From Sipunculus nudus (taxonomy: Eukaryota > Annelida > Sipuncula > Golfingiida > Sipunculidae), in NCBI GenBank assembly GCA_026874595.1, contig CM049318.1:30970956-31034955 (forward strand): a stretch of DNA of 64,000 nucleotides, in the 5' to 3' direction. Both the position numbers and the translations under genes were made by a program. The notes below the pieces were generated by a model. The model worked only from the letters and a program-made list of their open reading frames with translations, made no database searches and was not told where the DNA came from. Below are positions 1-10,319 of this stretch, one piece after another. The first letter of the stretch is position 1. Every line of letters starts with the position of its first letter.

Positions 1-1807
1 AAGCTAAACGTGGGATATAATGGTAGTAACTAAATAGGTACCTGGTACTTACACCTTACACTAATGTATAAATATATGAGACAATTTTTTTTCTGGGTTG
101 AATCAATTATACATTTGTAATTACTGCAGAAAAAATGTTTACTTTTTCCTTGCTAACTTCTTAAAAGGAGCATTTAACCTATACTCAGAGACATGTATGA
201 TTACCGAAATACATGGGCAATCTCTATCTTTGTCATGTGGTTTTCAATATATGCGGCCTTTCTATAAAAAACGTATTTCTTTGAACAGACGCCAGGGTTT
301 TATTCTTTTCAGGCCTGGCTGATTCTGCATCTAAACAAAGCCGGCATATATTAAAGAACTGCGTTTATTAATCGAAACACATTAGCGGCACAGATCATCA
401 CGCCGAAACAATAATACTGCTGGTGACCAGTACTTTGCGACACAATTTAGAATATCGCCTGTAAGTGGTTTGTGTTTACGAAATATATTAAGATGTCATA
501 TGGGACACGTATGTTCTCCGCAATCGCATATCATAAAAGGACTTTACTGGGAATCAGTGTGAGGGATTTTGCAGTTGTCCATAAAAATCGAGGGCTCTTC
601 AGTCCAGGTACAGCGACGTTTCATCTGGCTGTTCTGTGTATTGTGCATTACGTGCATTTGGCAAGAGGGTTTCCATCTGAACATGAGGTGCTATTTTAAT
701 AATTGTGCATCACATATAAATGGCCACGTTGATTACATCATAATACGTGGGGTTTATACGTATAACGGCGCTGCGCAATTTATTTTCATGACACTTTCTC
801 CTTTTACTCTTGACTCATTCGGCTTTGTAGTCGAGCGCATTTCATCTGGGATATACTGGTATGTGGCATTAATTGCAGGCAATATTCACTCTAATGCAGT
901 GGTTGGTAACAAGTAACATTTATAACCGTTTATCTCGGAAACGTGGTTTTTCGGTAACATTGGGAACGCACTAAAAAGCAAGAAGGGGGGGGGGGCATTT
1001 TGCTTGACTTAGACAGTGGTGATAGTGTGTCTTAGTTAGAGTCGCATCACAACTGACATTTTATTTGTGTGACGTTTGCTAAGCTTGGTGATCGGCTGTA
1101 ATAATAATGGACAAATTGGACATGAATAAAAGCCGGTGTTTATTTTACTATGACACATTGTTTTTCCCCGGCTATGAAATAAAGCATGCGACTATTTAAG
1201 TTCCGGCGTCTGATCAAGGAAATATGGTATTAATAACAGACAGCATTCGCGTTATTGGTACCCTCAGTAATTTAGAAGTGAAAGTAATGATATGAAACCA
1301 TGAGGGAATCTGAGTGTATTATATATCATGCAAAAGCTAAGTTTACCACATAATGAGGTCATCATAAACAACATTATACACAGCATGTTTTTACGTCAGA
1401 ATGTTTTTTTTTTCATGCTTATATAATATATGATGATAACATTTGTTAACCTTGCTTAGCCATTTAAGGACAAAAGTCGGCCGGGCAACAAATTGCAGAA
1501 GCCAGTATTCCCACCTTTCCTTAATTCCGAGAGTGAGCTTTGACCATTATAATTACTAACTATTTATAGAGGGATTACATGAAGTACCATTAAAGCAGTA
1601 CAAAGTTGTCTGCAGGAAGTTATATTATGGGCGTCACAGAATCATTTTACATAAAATGTGTATAATCATATTAAATTAATGGTTTAAAATTCCAGCAGCT
1701 CTACAGGGATGTACATTTTAAACTGTTAATTATGAATAAATCTAATCAAACATCTGAGTTAAAAATTAGGTACAACATTCTCAACCGATACAGATGATCT
1801 TTACATA
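1..1807. other. Intron or 3' part of gene copy A, no exon supported
   Basis: I see no exon with splice sites here. Several short ORFs occur on the plus strand, but the same ORFs recur in copy B at 28.1-29.9 kb because the DNA itself is duplicated, and none has a recognisable domain. By comparison with copy B, the transmembrane exon of gene A should lie just left of base 1, outside the window. A G-tract near 986-996 varies in length between the two copies. Confidence 0.6.
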
Positions 1808-1935
1808 TATTGGTGGGTATAATCCTATATTATGGGAACACTCTCCTATTAATCGATCTCACGGCATGGCAATGAATAACATGTCACAAACCACAGTCAG
1901 TTCTCCAGGCAATGATTATCATATCCTTGTTACTA
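1808..1935 (-). pseudogene. Decayed EGF-like exon, copy A
   Basis: The nucleotide sequence still aligns with the 3' half of the EGF exon at 2311-2535: the block coding for the GxPPxC end, the CSC motif and the CDR/ITG segment is recognisable. Small indels and stops destroy the frame, and no clear splice donor is left. The same decayed copy is at about 29902-30029 in block B, so the decay predates the duplication. It is a relic of a longer EGF array. Confidence 0.55.
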
Positions 1936-2310
1936 CAGAGAGTGAGCTTTCATCATTGTAATGAGAAATATCGTATCAATGAACATATTTTAAAACTAAT
2001 ACAGGTTTTAACACAAAAAAAACAATTTTTAATATTATTGAGCATTGTCGAGAAATTGTCAGGCAATGTAAATTTACTGACATGAAGTTGTATTTTGGGG
2101 AGACAAATGTACATCACTGAAAATATCAGCTGAGATAAAATATGTGCATATTCTGAAATGAACAGCCCATTTTCAGCGGCTACTTATGGCTTTACATGGA
2201 AGCATCACCCCAATGCGTAAAACGAAGGCCTGTAACCAGCATATGTGTAATGTCTGTTGAGCAAGGAACAGACTTATAGCTTAAAATGAAAAATTATTAT
2301 CATAACTGAC

Positions 2311-2535
2311 CTCTTTCACACTTTGGTGGTTGCCACCCTATTTCACAGGAACACTCTCCAGTTACTCGATCGCATGGTAATGATGAACACCCGCTATCAC
2401 ACATCCCGGTGCAGTTTTGCAGATAGTGAGAATCCAAACACTGGCAAGTTCCGTCCACGTTATTACAATGACCATTTCGACACCCATCGCTGCATGATTT
2501 ACCACAATCCTTTCCGAACGTGCCATTCTCACAGA
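2311..2535 (-). CDS. EGF-like repeat exon of gene copy A
   Basis: This is a 225-nt phase 1-1 exon with acceptor tacag and donor GTCAGT. It is open throughout and encodes one and a half EGF-like repeats of the MEGF/scavenger-receptor-F type. Cysteine spacing is regular, with motifs CENGTFGKDC, CRNGHC, GTCQC, CDSGC, CDRVTGECSC and GWQPPKC. Such modules form disulfide-rich extracellular stalks. The homologous exon in copy B (30406-30630) has a TGA and a lost Cys, so A is the better version. The upstream exon at 2686-2903 is frameshifted, so this exon is probably not translated unless that one is skipped or bypassed. Confidence 0.75.
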
Positions 2536-2685
2536 CTGTAAAAAATTATAAATATCACATGATTGTTTGCATACACGTTTTAAAGTAATGTTTCTTTGTG
2601 CTAGGTAAATTTGCTTGGAACGCTACGTAAGGTCTGAGCAGAACTGAACAATAAAAATTATGTTAAAATACAAATTTCAACTTAC

Positions 2686-2903
2686 TTTTGTGACACATGG
2701 GTGGTTGAAGTCCTATTTCACAAGAGCATTCCCCCGATCACACGGCAATGATGAACATCCGCTGCCACATACCCCGGTACAGTTATCCAGGTAATAAGAA
2801 TCAAGGCACTGGCAAGTTCCGTCCACGTTATCACATGTAACGTTCGAACAACCATCGCTGCATGTCGCATGGCAGTCACGTCCAAACCTACCATTCTCAC
2901 AGA
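2686..2903 (-). pseudogene. Frameshifted EGF-like exon, copy A
   Basis: The acceptor (ccgtacag) and donor (GTAAGT) are intact. The first 55 codons read as a good EGF repeat pair (CENGRFGRDC, GTCQCLDS, CGSGCSSLPCDR). Against the sister exon 2311-2535 it lacks 7 bases just after CDR, near 2731-2737, which shifts the frame and gives a stop about eight codons later. Restoring 7 bases would give 225 nt, the same length as the sister exon. The identical lesion is in copy B, so it predates the duplication. Confidence 0.75.
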
Positions 2904-3029
2904 CTGTACGGGAATAAAATGTTTACTGTCGTGCGTATGTTGCTGATGTGAATTCCTTCGTTATTTACAGCCGTGATATCTTTAGATAACTCAACTCACG
3001 TAATAGCCTTCCCCTTAGCAATATTGGAT

Positions 3030-3190
3030 TGGTATCAATGGAACTTGGAAAAAGTGGCCACCACAAACATAGTCTCAAAAAGCATGCCTTTGCAAAATAA
3101 TGTATCGCATGTAGCGTTTAATGTTTCTCTCATCGCAATTCCGAAGACAATTTGGAAAAAAATTAATAAGGCAACCGAAAGTTCAACATC
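3030..3190 (-). pseudogene. Possible highly decayed EGF-like exon
   Basis: A minus-strand stretch retains the pattern F-G, then E-T-x-N-A-T-C-D-T-x-x-C, typical of this family's EGF repeats, but the neighbouring cysteines are lost and there are no convincing splice sites. The call is weak. The same sequence is in copy B at about 31120-31280. Confidence 0.3.
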
Positions 3191-3270
3191 AACACTGAGC
3201 TTTCTATCGTTATAATGCAATTTTGTATGAATTTAAAAACTTTAGAGTGTTAAAGTTTAAGAGTGTTAAA

Positions 3271-3706
3271 CCGGCTTCTGTGGCTCTGGGGAAGAGCGCA
3301 GGACTCAAAGCCGGGAGATCGTGGGTTCGAATCTCAGCCGGGGCGGTGAGGTTTTTCACGGTCGGCCCCTACCCAGGGTGAGCGCTCTGCAGGCTTAATG
3401 GGAAGGCTGTGCCCTACAGCCGTGTATCACTTACATACGAGTGCAACTTTGGGGGTTCCTCGGTGTTATGACCCAGCAATGGGGATGATTATACACCCAG
3501 GACCCGCAGGTGCGGTAGACACCAGGCCTGGGTGACACCAGGATATAAAAATGATAGGAAGCGAGTGCTACCGCCCTGTCAAGTAGTCCCAAACCGAAAT
3601 GGAAACTCTGCAGATGTACATACTTAGTTAAGACTTAGTTAAGTCAGCATTAAAACATGGAGGCGGTTACCTCCACCAAAAAAAAATATTAAAAAAAAAA
3701 AACCTT
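3271..3706 (+). mobile_element. tRNA-derived SINE, copy A
   Basis: The first ~73 bases are tRNA-like: the ends CCGGCT and AGCCGG can pair as an acceptor stem, an A-box-like GTGGCTC...AGAGC follows, and the B box is GGTTCGAATCT. A ~300-bp body ends in a purine/A-rich tail. Perfect 11-bp direct repeats (AGAGTGTTAAA) flank it at 3260-3270 and 3707-3717. The same family recurs at 14915, 31366 and 54459. It lies in an intron of gene A and was present before the duplication. I do not assign a family name. Confidence 0.85.
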
Positions 3707-4117
3707 AGAGTGTTAAAGATGTTCTGAAGGATAACAAAAAAAGGATTATATGCATATTTCAATGTTAGTAATTCTGAGATTTTTTTGTAGACGCTTTGTT
3801 AAAATGTAAAAAAAATATTGTGAGAAAGATGTTTGTTAGAAGAAATTTTACACCAACGTATAATCATTCTTGACTTAAAATAATGAGTATAGAATGAACT
3901 TTCAGAACTACAGTACCACATCCTATTGGTTTTTTTTTTCATGGCAAAAGGCGCAATATGGATTAAAATACTAAATGCACTATTATTGTTTATTATTTAA
4001 AATGTAAATTATTTCGGTACATTTCATATATAATGTAAATAAATGTTAAAAAGTAATAGGTAAAATGTGGTTGAAATTTATCATCAACTTAGTTTGAAAC
4101 AAATGTGGTATTTTAGG

Positions 4118-4285
4118 GAAACATTATCCAGTCATTTATAACACGGCAACGAGAAGCATCCGGATCTCCAGGTAATGAGAATCGAGACACTGGCAAGTTG
4201 CGTCCACTTTGTTACATTGACCATTTCGACAACTAATAATGCATGTCTCATTACAGTATTTTCCGAACATACCCTTATCACAAAT
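4118..4285 (-). pseudogene. Decayed EGF-like exon, copy A
   Basis: The N-terminal half reads well (MFGKYCNETC, CRNGQCNKVD, TCQCLDSHYL), then a deletion shifts frame, the C-terminal half is degraded and a TAA follows. The acceptor AG is no longer visible. The same damage is in copy B at about 32209-32376, so it was inherited by both copies. Confidence 0.65.
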
Positions 4286-4600
4286 TGTGAGGGAGTTGAA
4301 TCTGATTTATTTCAATTGGTAAATATTGCATTGCATGTTTTCATTCACTATTTTTCAACAAAAACCGTGCTTATAAGCTGCAAGGAAACATTTAACAGAA
4401 AATTGGCCTAATGACACCCTTCTTCAGCGGCCACCTAAAAAAGACCTTTTTTTACGCTCCCGATTCTTTTCCTTTCTTTATGTAATACCTCGCTTAGACG
4501 ACCACTTGCAAAAGTCAACCATATTTTCGAGGCCCTATAGTATTTTTGATGATTTACTGTACTTTAAATTTCTACCCTATCATTTCCTAGTTACCAGTTA

Positions 4601-4602
<2 letters not shown>

Positions 4603-4654
<52 letters not shown>
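4603..4654. repeat. (AT)n microsatellite, copy A
   Basis: An uninterrupted AT dinucleotide run. The copy B equivalent is 32677-32726 and has nearly the same length. Confidence 0.95.
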
Positions 4655-4656
<2 letters not shown>

Positions 4657-4763
4657 TATTCACCGGATTATACTAACCGTGTGTTACGTACCCTTGCTGC
4701 TTGCACACTGCATATATTTTTAAAACGTACTTTTAACTTCTTGAATGGCAAGTTTTGTAAACG

Positions 4764-4787
4764 GGGTGGGGGTGGGGGGGGGGGGGG
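4764..4787. repeat. G-rich tract, copy A
   Basis: A run of GGGG-T-GGGGG-T-Gn with potential to form a G-quadruplex. In copy B (32837-32861) the second run is interrupted by an A. Minus-strand poly-Pro ORFs here are artefacts of this tract. Confidence 0.8.
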
Positions 4788-5401
4788 CAGATATAAGCGA
4801 ATATCATGTCTCTGCAGCAAAATTTAATAATAAGTAAACTCGATTTCGTTTTGTTTCTGCTAACGTTCTGGAAGATTTTTATGAAAACTGTTTCCTTCTC
4901 ATAGATCAATATACGGCTAATATATCTGTAACTAAGTTCTAGTCGTCTTACAGCACCAAAACATTTACACATAACAAAAGATAATTAATGTATCTCCACG
5001 CTTCAAAAGATATTGCTGTGGCCAATAGTTTCTATATAATAGTTTCTATAATAGTCTCTACCAATCTTCTTACAACTGCTTGGAAATAAATCTAGTCAAT
5101 CATGTTTTATGACCAATCCCCGGGTACTGTAAGTCACATATCCGATGATGTGAACAAACGTAAACAAGTTGAAGGAAGGGGAGATCAATACATATTCCAA
5201 ACCAAACTTCATTGAAGAATAATCTAACAATTTAAGTAGGAAAGCCCTCATATCTGAAGAAAATAACATGCAATCTAGATAACGATAGTTATTAAGAGTA
5301 AGGAAGAGGCTGTTTCCTTTTATAAATACTCCTTATATTTAGTTTTTCTACACAAAACGGTTTACAAGATGTTCAGATGATAATGTTCTAAACGAACTAA
5401 C

Positions 5402-5623
5402 CTTTTACACAAGTTGGTGGTTCGAAACCCGGTTTGCATGATCAGTGTCCAAGTATTTTGTCACAGGAGGTGGGAGTAACGCACTTGTCTGAACACCTGT
5501 GTTCACATCGTGTGCCATACCAACCATCTATACACTGGCATGACCCGTTCACTCTATCACAAGTGTCTTCACAGCCAGAAGAACATCGAGCCCAATCGAT
5601 TCCCCATCTCCCATTTGGACATT
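5402..5623 (-). pseudogene. First EGF-like exon of gene copy A, with premature TGA
   Basis: This is a 222-nt phase 1-1 exon with acceptor ttttcgcag and donor GTTAGT. It encodes an EGF-like pair: ECPNGRWG, CSSGCEDTCDRVNGSCQC, DGWYGTRC, CSDKCVTPTSCDK and, near the end, CKPGF and PPTC. At 5442-5444 the plus-strand TCA gives a minus-strand TGA where copy B (33515-33517) has TGT (Cys). The base change is private to copy A. Translation from the FA exons would stop here, giving a secreted protein without a membrane anchor. The exon directly follows the FA domains, so it is the first EGF unit. Confidence 0.8.
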
Positions 5624-6191
5624 CTGCGAAAATATGAGAAAGTATTTAATTATTAAAAAATAAACCTTAAGTGTTTTTTTTCTTCTGAAATCTCATTAGT
5701 ATACTAATCCGAGATCATCAGAACACCATTGATCATAATGTAAAACCACGCCTAAGCGCTCGTAATGTGGCTCATCAACTAAAGGCAAATTAAGACACGA
5801 CAATGTACCTTTAGATTGCGTCCCGTCTTCGTTCAATTTGTAGAGCGGGATTATCTTCCAACATGATTAACGTGCTTTACAGGGAAAGGTTGACGACAGA
5901 GATACCAATTACAAACGAACTGGTAAATCTTTAAATAATTTAATTAATACTCAATTTCAATTAATGATACATTTTATTGGAAATCTCTTTATTTTAGATC
6001 GAGGCTATCGGCCGAGTTGTAGATGTCATTTTACTTTACACAGACCTGTAGTTTACGTTTGTGTTCCTTTATAAAAGAAATGAATAATTTTAAAGGGAAA
6101 CCGATGGATCATTTTCCAGTTTTTATTTTCGCTAGTATGATCTTTAAAAAAGATACAATGAAATGGTTCTTAAATGACAGCGATTTGTGAC

Positions 6192-6302
6192 CTGTAGGCT
6201 CCAAAAACTCCCATTTCCCTGGCATTCTGGAAATTGTCAATATTCCAACTCCCTTGGTTTCATGGGGATTGCCGAACGTGTGTTGAATAAAACAGTCTTC
6301 TC
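6192..6302 (-). CDS. FA domain 2, C-terminal exon, copy A
   Basis: The exon ends at a donor GTCACA after CCTACAG. The start is one of two nearby AGs (6302 or 6299). The reading frame, phase 1-1, contains GVGILTISRMPGKWEFLEP. This is homologous to the end of FA domain 1 (VAVITLSTRYGSDGIWEF, 7478-7578), the last two strands of a Methyltransf_FA domain. Copy B (34266-34376) is open too and its donor is GTCAGA. Confidence 0.75.
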
Positions 6303-6965
6303 CTTTTGAAACCAAATAAAAATTCAGAATTTTGTCTTTTTTTTTAAAAAAGAAGAGATGTGTTCCTAACTAAACATGATCAAAATTGGTTCTACCTTTG
6401 TAATCATACCAATTCCCCATGACTCATAGAAGAACATTTTCTAAATCTTGAAAGGAAACCATGGTTTACATTTTTAGTTATTATAATGAGGAATTTCATA
6501 TTAGATTGAATAGTTAAAGCGCTACGAACGTTCCTTACGAAATTTGGTGTTTAAGGTTTATGATCTAATGACCAACTTATAATATTAATACAAATGTGTT
6601 TCAATTTACGTAGTTTACATTCATAAGGTATTAATTAATTTTAAACAAATATAAGATATGTATATCTAAATAAAGTAAATCTATATTATCAAGATGCAGG
6701 AGCAGCTTTTTTGGATATACTGATTCAATGTAAATTCTTAATTCTGCGTTTGACTACTATTTCAGCTAATGTACCAACGAGAACATAAAAACAGCCACAC
6801 AAGTATATTGGAAAATAAATTATGGGATAAAACACAGGCTTTAACTATAACAACATCACTATTAAAGTTCTAGTTCCTAAACAATCTAAAATTAAGCAAT
6901 TAGTTTTAATTAAAATTCTCTCGAGACTATAGTATAAAGATATGTTAGAGTGTAGTATAACTCAC

Positions 6966-7292
6966 CAAGCGATCTACCCCTGCCAACTTGAATTCGACCC
7001 ATGTCGAATAATATCCAGAATGGCCTAGACTCCTCACATTTTAAACGGTCTGAAACCGATTGTACAATTGAAACTGAATCTTCTGTACTGCGAATGACCG
7101 AATTCGTGTTATTATCTCCTCCAATAATGACTTTGTACGTTGATGTCTGTATGGAACCGAGTTCCTGCGATAGGGCTAAATGAGCTCCTTCGCAGGCCGT
7201 TATATTAAAGATGAACACCTTGTTTGCTGAAGAGGTAAACCAAGCTAGGTCAGAGTTGCCCCATGCCGGTGTGTTGATTACTGTTCTCCCCA
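6966..7292 (-). CDS. FA domain 2 (Methyltransf_FA-like), main exon, copy A
   Basis: This 327-nt exon has acceptor aaattcag, donor GTGAGT and phases 1-1, and is fully open. It encodes most of a farnesoic-acid O-methyltransferase-like domain: FIFNITACEGAHLAL, then YKVIIGGDNNTNSVIR, then CEESRPFWILFDMGRIQVGRG. These match the family's F-x-V-x-A-x-x-D-A-H-I-A-L, IGGW-x-N-T-x-S-x-I-R and FWI-x-W-x-x-G-x-I-x-VG-x-G signatures. In molluscs such domains occur in extracellular multidomain proteins; enzyme activity is not implied, since the name comes from one arthropod protein. Copy B at 35038-35364 is also open. Confidence 0.85.
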
Positions 7293-7477
7293 CTGAATTT
7301 TATTATATTGAATAAGGTTATATGCATACGGTTCATATTATCATTAAAATTCATAATTATATTTTTTTGTAATAGAGATGAAAGAAGATTCAACGTGTAA
7401 CCTATAAAATACATTGATAAAATATTACTTTCATACAAAGATATATATATATATATATATTACAAAGTGACACTTAC

Positions 7478-7578
7478 TTGTTTCTTGGGAAAATTCCCAT
7501 ATTCCATCACTGCCATATCTGGTCGATAATGTAATTACTGCTACGTCTCTCGGATAAGGATCTACCCAGTAAAGTAAT
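7478..7578 (-). CDS. FA domain 1, C-terminal exon, copy A
   Basis: A 101-nt exon with acceptor ttttcag and donor GTAAGT. It enters in phase 2 and leaves in phase 1. The peptide contains LLYWVDPYPRDVAVITLS and YGSDGIWEF, the terminal strands of the first FA domain. Its phase fits the exon before (7946-8127) and after (6966-7292). Copy B: 35543-35643, open. Confidence 0.85.
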
Positions 7579-7945
7579 CTGAAAAGGAAATTATCAAACC
7601 TTAATTGATTCGTTCTTAAATTAACAGGACGTACAAACCAACTTCCCAACTCTTCATTTTAAACAAGCTTGGGTCATGTTTCTTAAGTTCTCCAACAAAG
7701 AACTTAAACACAAAAAGCGTAAAAAATCACGATAACATAGCATTTTACACAATGTACATTCAAAATGTGACTTAGTGTGATATATATCAGGTATATTGAC
7801 CATTATTTATGAATGTTTACCAATTAAATGGGACAATGGCGTTAATCTCCTCTTTATAAATACATCATTCATATTTTTAGAATACCCATTGAATCTGCAG
7901 TTGATGGTTATTGGACGTTAAAGGATAGTCTTTTCAAATAATCAC

Positions 7946-8127
7946 CTGTTCATTAGAACCACATTACCACCACCAAAATCAATCGATCCATTGGGCCATT
8001 GTAACCAAAAACCCCTCAGGATATCTTGGTCTAAAACGCCATGTGTTGTGTTTGAAGCTACCACAGCATCCTCTTTTCTTTCATAGCGCATCACGGATCG
8101 CGTGTTGCGCCATCCACCAATTACGAT
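7946..8127 (-). CDS. FA domain 1, central exon, copy A
   Basis: A 182-nt exon with acceptor atttatttag and donor GTGATT, phase 0 to phase 2. It encodes IVIGGWRNTRSVMR, then GFWLQWPNGSIDFGGG, the two most conserved motifs of Methyltransf_FA domains (IGGW...NT.S..R and FW..W..G.I..G.G). This is the strongest domain evidence for the locus. Copy B (36011-36192) is open with a Thr to Lys change. Confidence 0.88.
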
Positions 8128-8624
8128 CTAAATAAATACGAATAACCCATTAGGTCTGCCAGAAACGATATTTTGTACAGAAAAAAGAACAATAAACATA
8201 TACCGACAATAATATATACCTTATGTATATGTGTGTCCCCGACTGCTGCTGAATATGTCATCAATAAATAAACAAACATACATAGATACACATATGTATA
8301 TATATGCGTTATGTATATATATATGCGTTTATTTATAATATAATTAAAAAAATAAAATAAAAAGTACTCTTTTAAAAGAAAGATGGAACCAACTTATGGG
8401 GAAACGGGTAGTAAAAATAATATCTACAAGTACAGTATTTGTTACATTAAGATTGGGAATTAAGATTTTCTCTCAAATATAGTTAATCCATTATATTTCG
8501 GATATCTTTTTAGAACAATCATATATGTTTATTTAAAAACATATAAACGCCCAAATGTATCGATGAATGAAAGCACCATATTATAGAAGGTAAACAAAAC
8601 TTTTTTTATAAATACATAATGTAC

Positions 8625-8779
8625 CTCATAGTGATCATCCGTGTCCATGTTCCAGTCTTTAAACAGTCCTATTTGAGCGTCGCTCTTGGCTTGGACCCTA
8701 AAGACAATGGATGTTCCTCTTGGTTCTGTTTGAAGTTGACGGTAAGATTTTTCGATTCCTGTTTTCATTTTTACAAATC
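8625..8779 (-). CDS. FA domain 1, N-terminal exon, copy A
   Basis: A 155-nt exon with acceptor tgtaaacag and donor GTACAT, phase 1 to 0. It encodes SYRQLQTEPRGTSIVFRVQA and KSDAQIGLF, the start of an FA domain with the F-x-V-x-A-x-x-D-A-x-I-x-L signature. The incoming phase (1) matches the outgoing phase of the signal-peptide exons at 16432 and 19298, both of which end in a single G. Splicing from either gives a signal peptide directly followed by the FA domain. An internal ATG exists at 8768 but is unlikely to be the true start. Copy B has a TAA in this exon. Confidence 0.8.
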
Positions 8780-9689
8780 CTGTTTACAAAACGAGATGTC
8801 GTTTAAAGGACATCGCGAAAGGCGGACAGTCTTTAAATGATTGACCCATTACCACTTTGTTATGAAATATGTTCTCATACATAACAATAAATGTATGTAA
8901 AAAACTTCCAGATATGGCCATATACCATTTGGTGTTTCTTAGGTATATCTTGAGATTTCTAGTATAGCTTATTTCGAGAAATGTGATGTGCTTATCCTGC
9001 AGTTTGCCTGTCCATCATATTTTAGCGTACTGTCACCTTTCAAATCTTGTTCAATCAGTTATTGGTAGCCCTCTGTTAATTATAGGTAAAAAAACATAAA
9101 TCATTTTACAACACCTGTTATAAATATATTAAACACCATCCTTAAAACTATCTAGGAATATACCCTTACCTTGAGGGGGATGTTTAATCGATCCGTCATT
9201 AGTTTAACCGTTTGGCCACTGATCAAATGCTAAATATATATCAAATAAATATCTAACTACTGTCCTCATCTTGACATGTAAGCAAATGTTAAATAAACCA
9301 CCAACAAATAAACACACACATTTATCCAAAACTTTTTGGAAGTGATCACTTATTTCAAAAGTTGTCCCTCGAAGTTCCAGGTGTAGGGGTAAAACATAAA
9401 TATTTTGTAAAAAGAGGGCAATCACAGAACGCATGCCTAATCTTATACCTCTATTCACATCGTGTCCCGACATTCAACTTTTATTCACTTAAATTCATGA
9501 AAAGATCAGGGGATATTTGTACCATTTTACCTGTACCTATAACATATAACACATTTTTTTTCATATTTTGAAAGAAACACCTATTGCCAAACCCACCACA
9601 TGAGTTTGATAAAATATATTTTACTATATATAATATTTTAGCTCAGCTTAATGATCGTCATCTAAGCTATAACAATCTTCCTGTGTCTG
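8780..9689. other. Intron sequence of gene A, nothing recognised
   Basis: No exon or element is recognised. The high A/B identity of the 3' part of the gene falls off inside this stretch, around 9.25-9.35 kb (B 37.33-37.43 kb). Confidence 0.5.
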
Positions 9690-10300
9690 TCGTCTATCTA
9701 ACCGCCCGGCCATCAAGCTGTCCGTTAACATGGCACAAATGGTAACCACTTGACCTAGAAACTTGATATCCAGCGAGGTTCACTTCAAATCGTTATGAAA
9801 ATGAAAAAATGTGGTGTCTGTTGCCCATATCCTCCCAGCTACGGCTGTCTAAAGTACCCCCTAAAATAATTGAACATTTGATACAAAAGCTCGAAAATAT
9901 GAATAACTAATGCACTGGTCGCCATGGATCTTTGCATGTTTATGGATCATGGAATTTTTCATCAGTTTCTGCATTCTGGTCTCACCACCTGGATTTTTTT
10001 TTATTTTATGCCTTTTTCTCTACTCGTGAGACCTTCAAAGATGGGGTCATATATTAACAGGGCACAATCGTTACTGCTAGACCTAGGGACTTGTGACTTA
10101 AAATTCAGGGAGGTCCATCTCATCTGTCATCTGTTCCCGGGGCACAAATGGTACCCATTGGATCTAGAAACTTCTTATTGTTCATCCAGAGAGTCTTTGA
10201 AAAAATCTCCCTGGAAATCTGAAATTAGGTCTGTGTTACCCATAAGGGTTCCGCAAAGAATGTTGACATCGACTAAGGCTTACGAGTCGGTTTAGCCTAC
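9690..10300. repeat. Two related non-coding repeat units, copy A
   Basis: Segments around 9690-9860 and 10030-10290 share phrases such as GGCACAAATGGTA, TTGACCTAGAAACTT and GAAATCTGAAATTxGGT. They look like diverged units of one dispersed repeat, possibly the 5' flank of the following LINE. Copy B has both at about 37870-38030 and 38210-38470. Confidence 0.5.
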
Positions 10301-10319
10301 GGACTTACACAGCTTGTCA

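Noticed and set aside
472-916. Overlapping ORFs of 75 and 115 codons conserved in copy B
   Set aside because: Conservation is explained by the recent DNA duplication. There are no domains, no codon-like pattern of changes and no splice context.
3271-3343. tRNA-Leu(CAA)-like gene
   Set aside because: The tRNA-like fold is only the head of a SINE with flanking direct repeats and an A-rich tail, repeated four times in the window. The D and anticodon arms pair poorly.
5434-5637. Plus-strand 67-codon ORF present in both copies
   Set aside because: It is the antisense shadow of the minus-strand EGF exon 5402-5623.
8529-8768. ATG at 8768 as the start of the FA gene
   Set aside because: A good acceptor lies just upstream (8780) and the frame continues through it; a signal-peptide exon in matching phase gives a better start.
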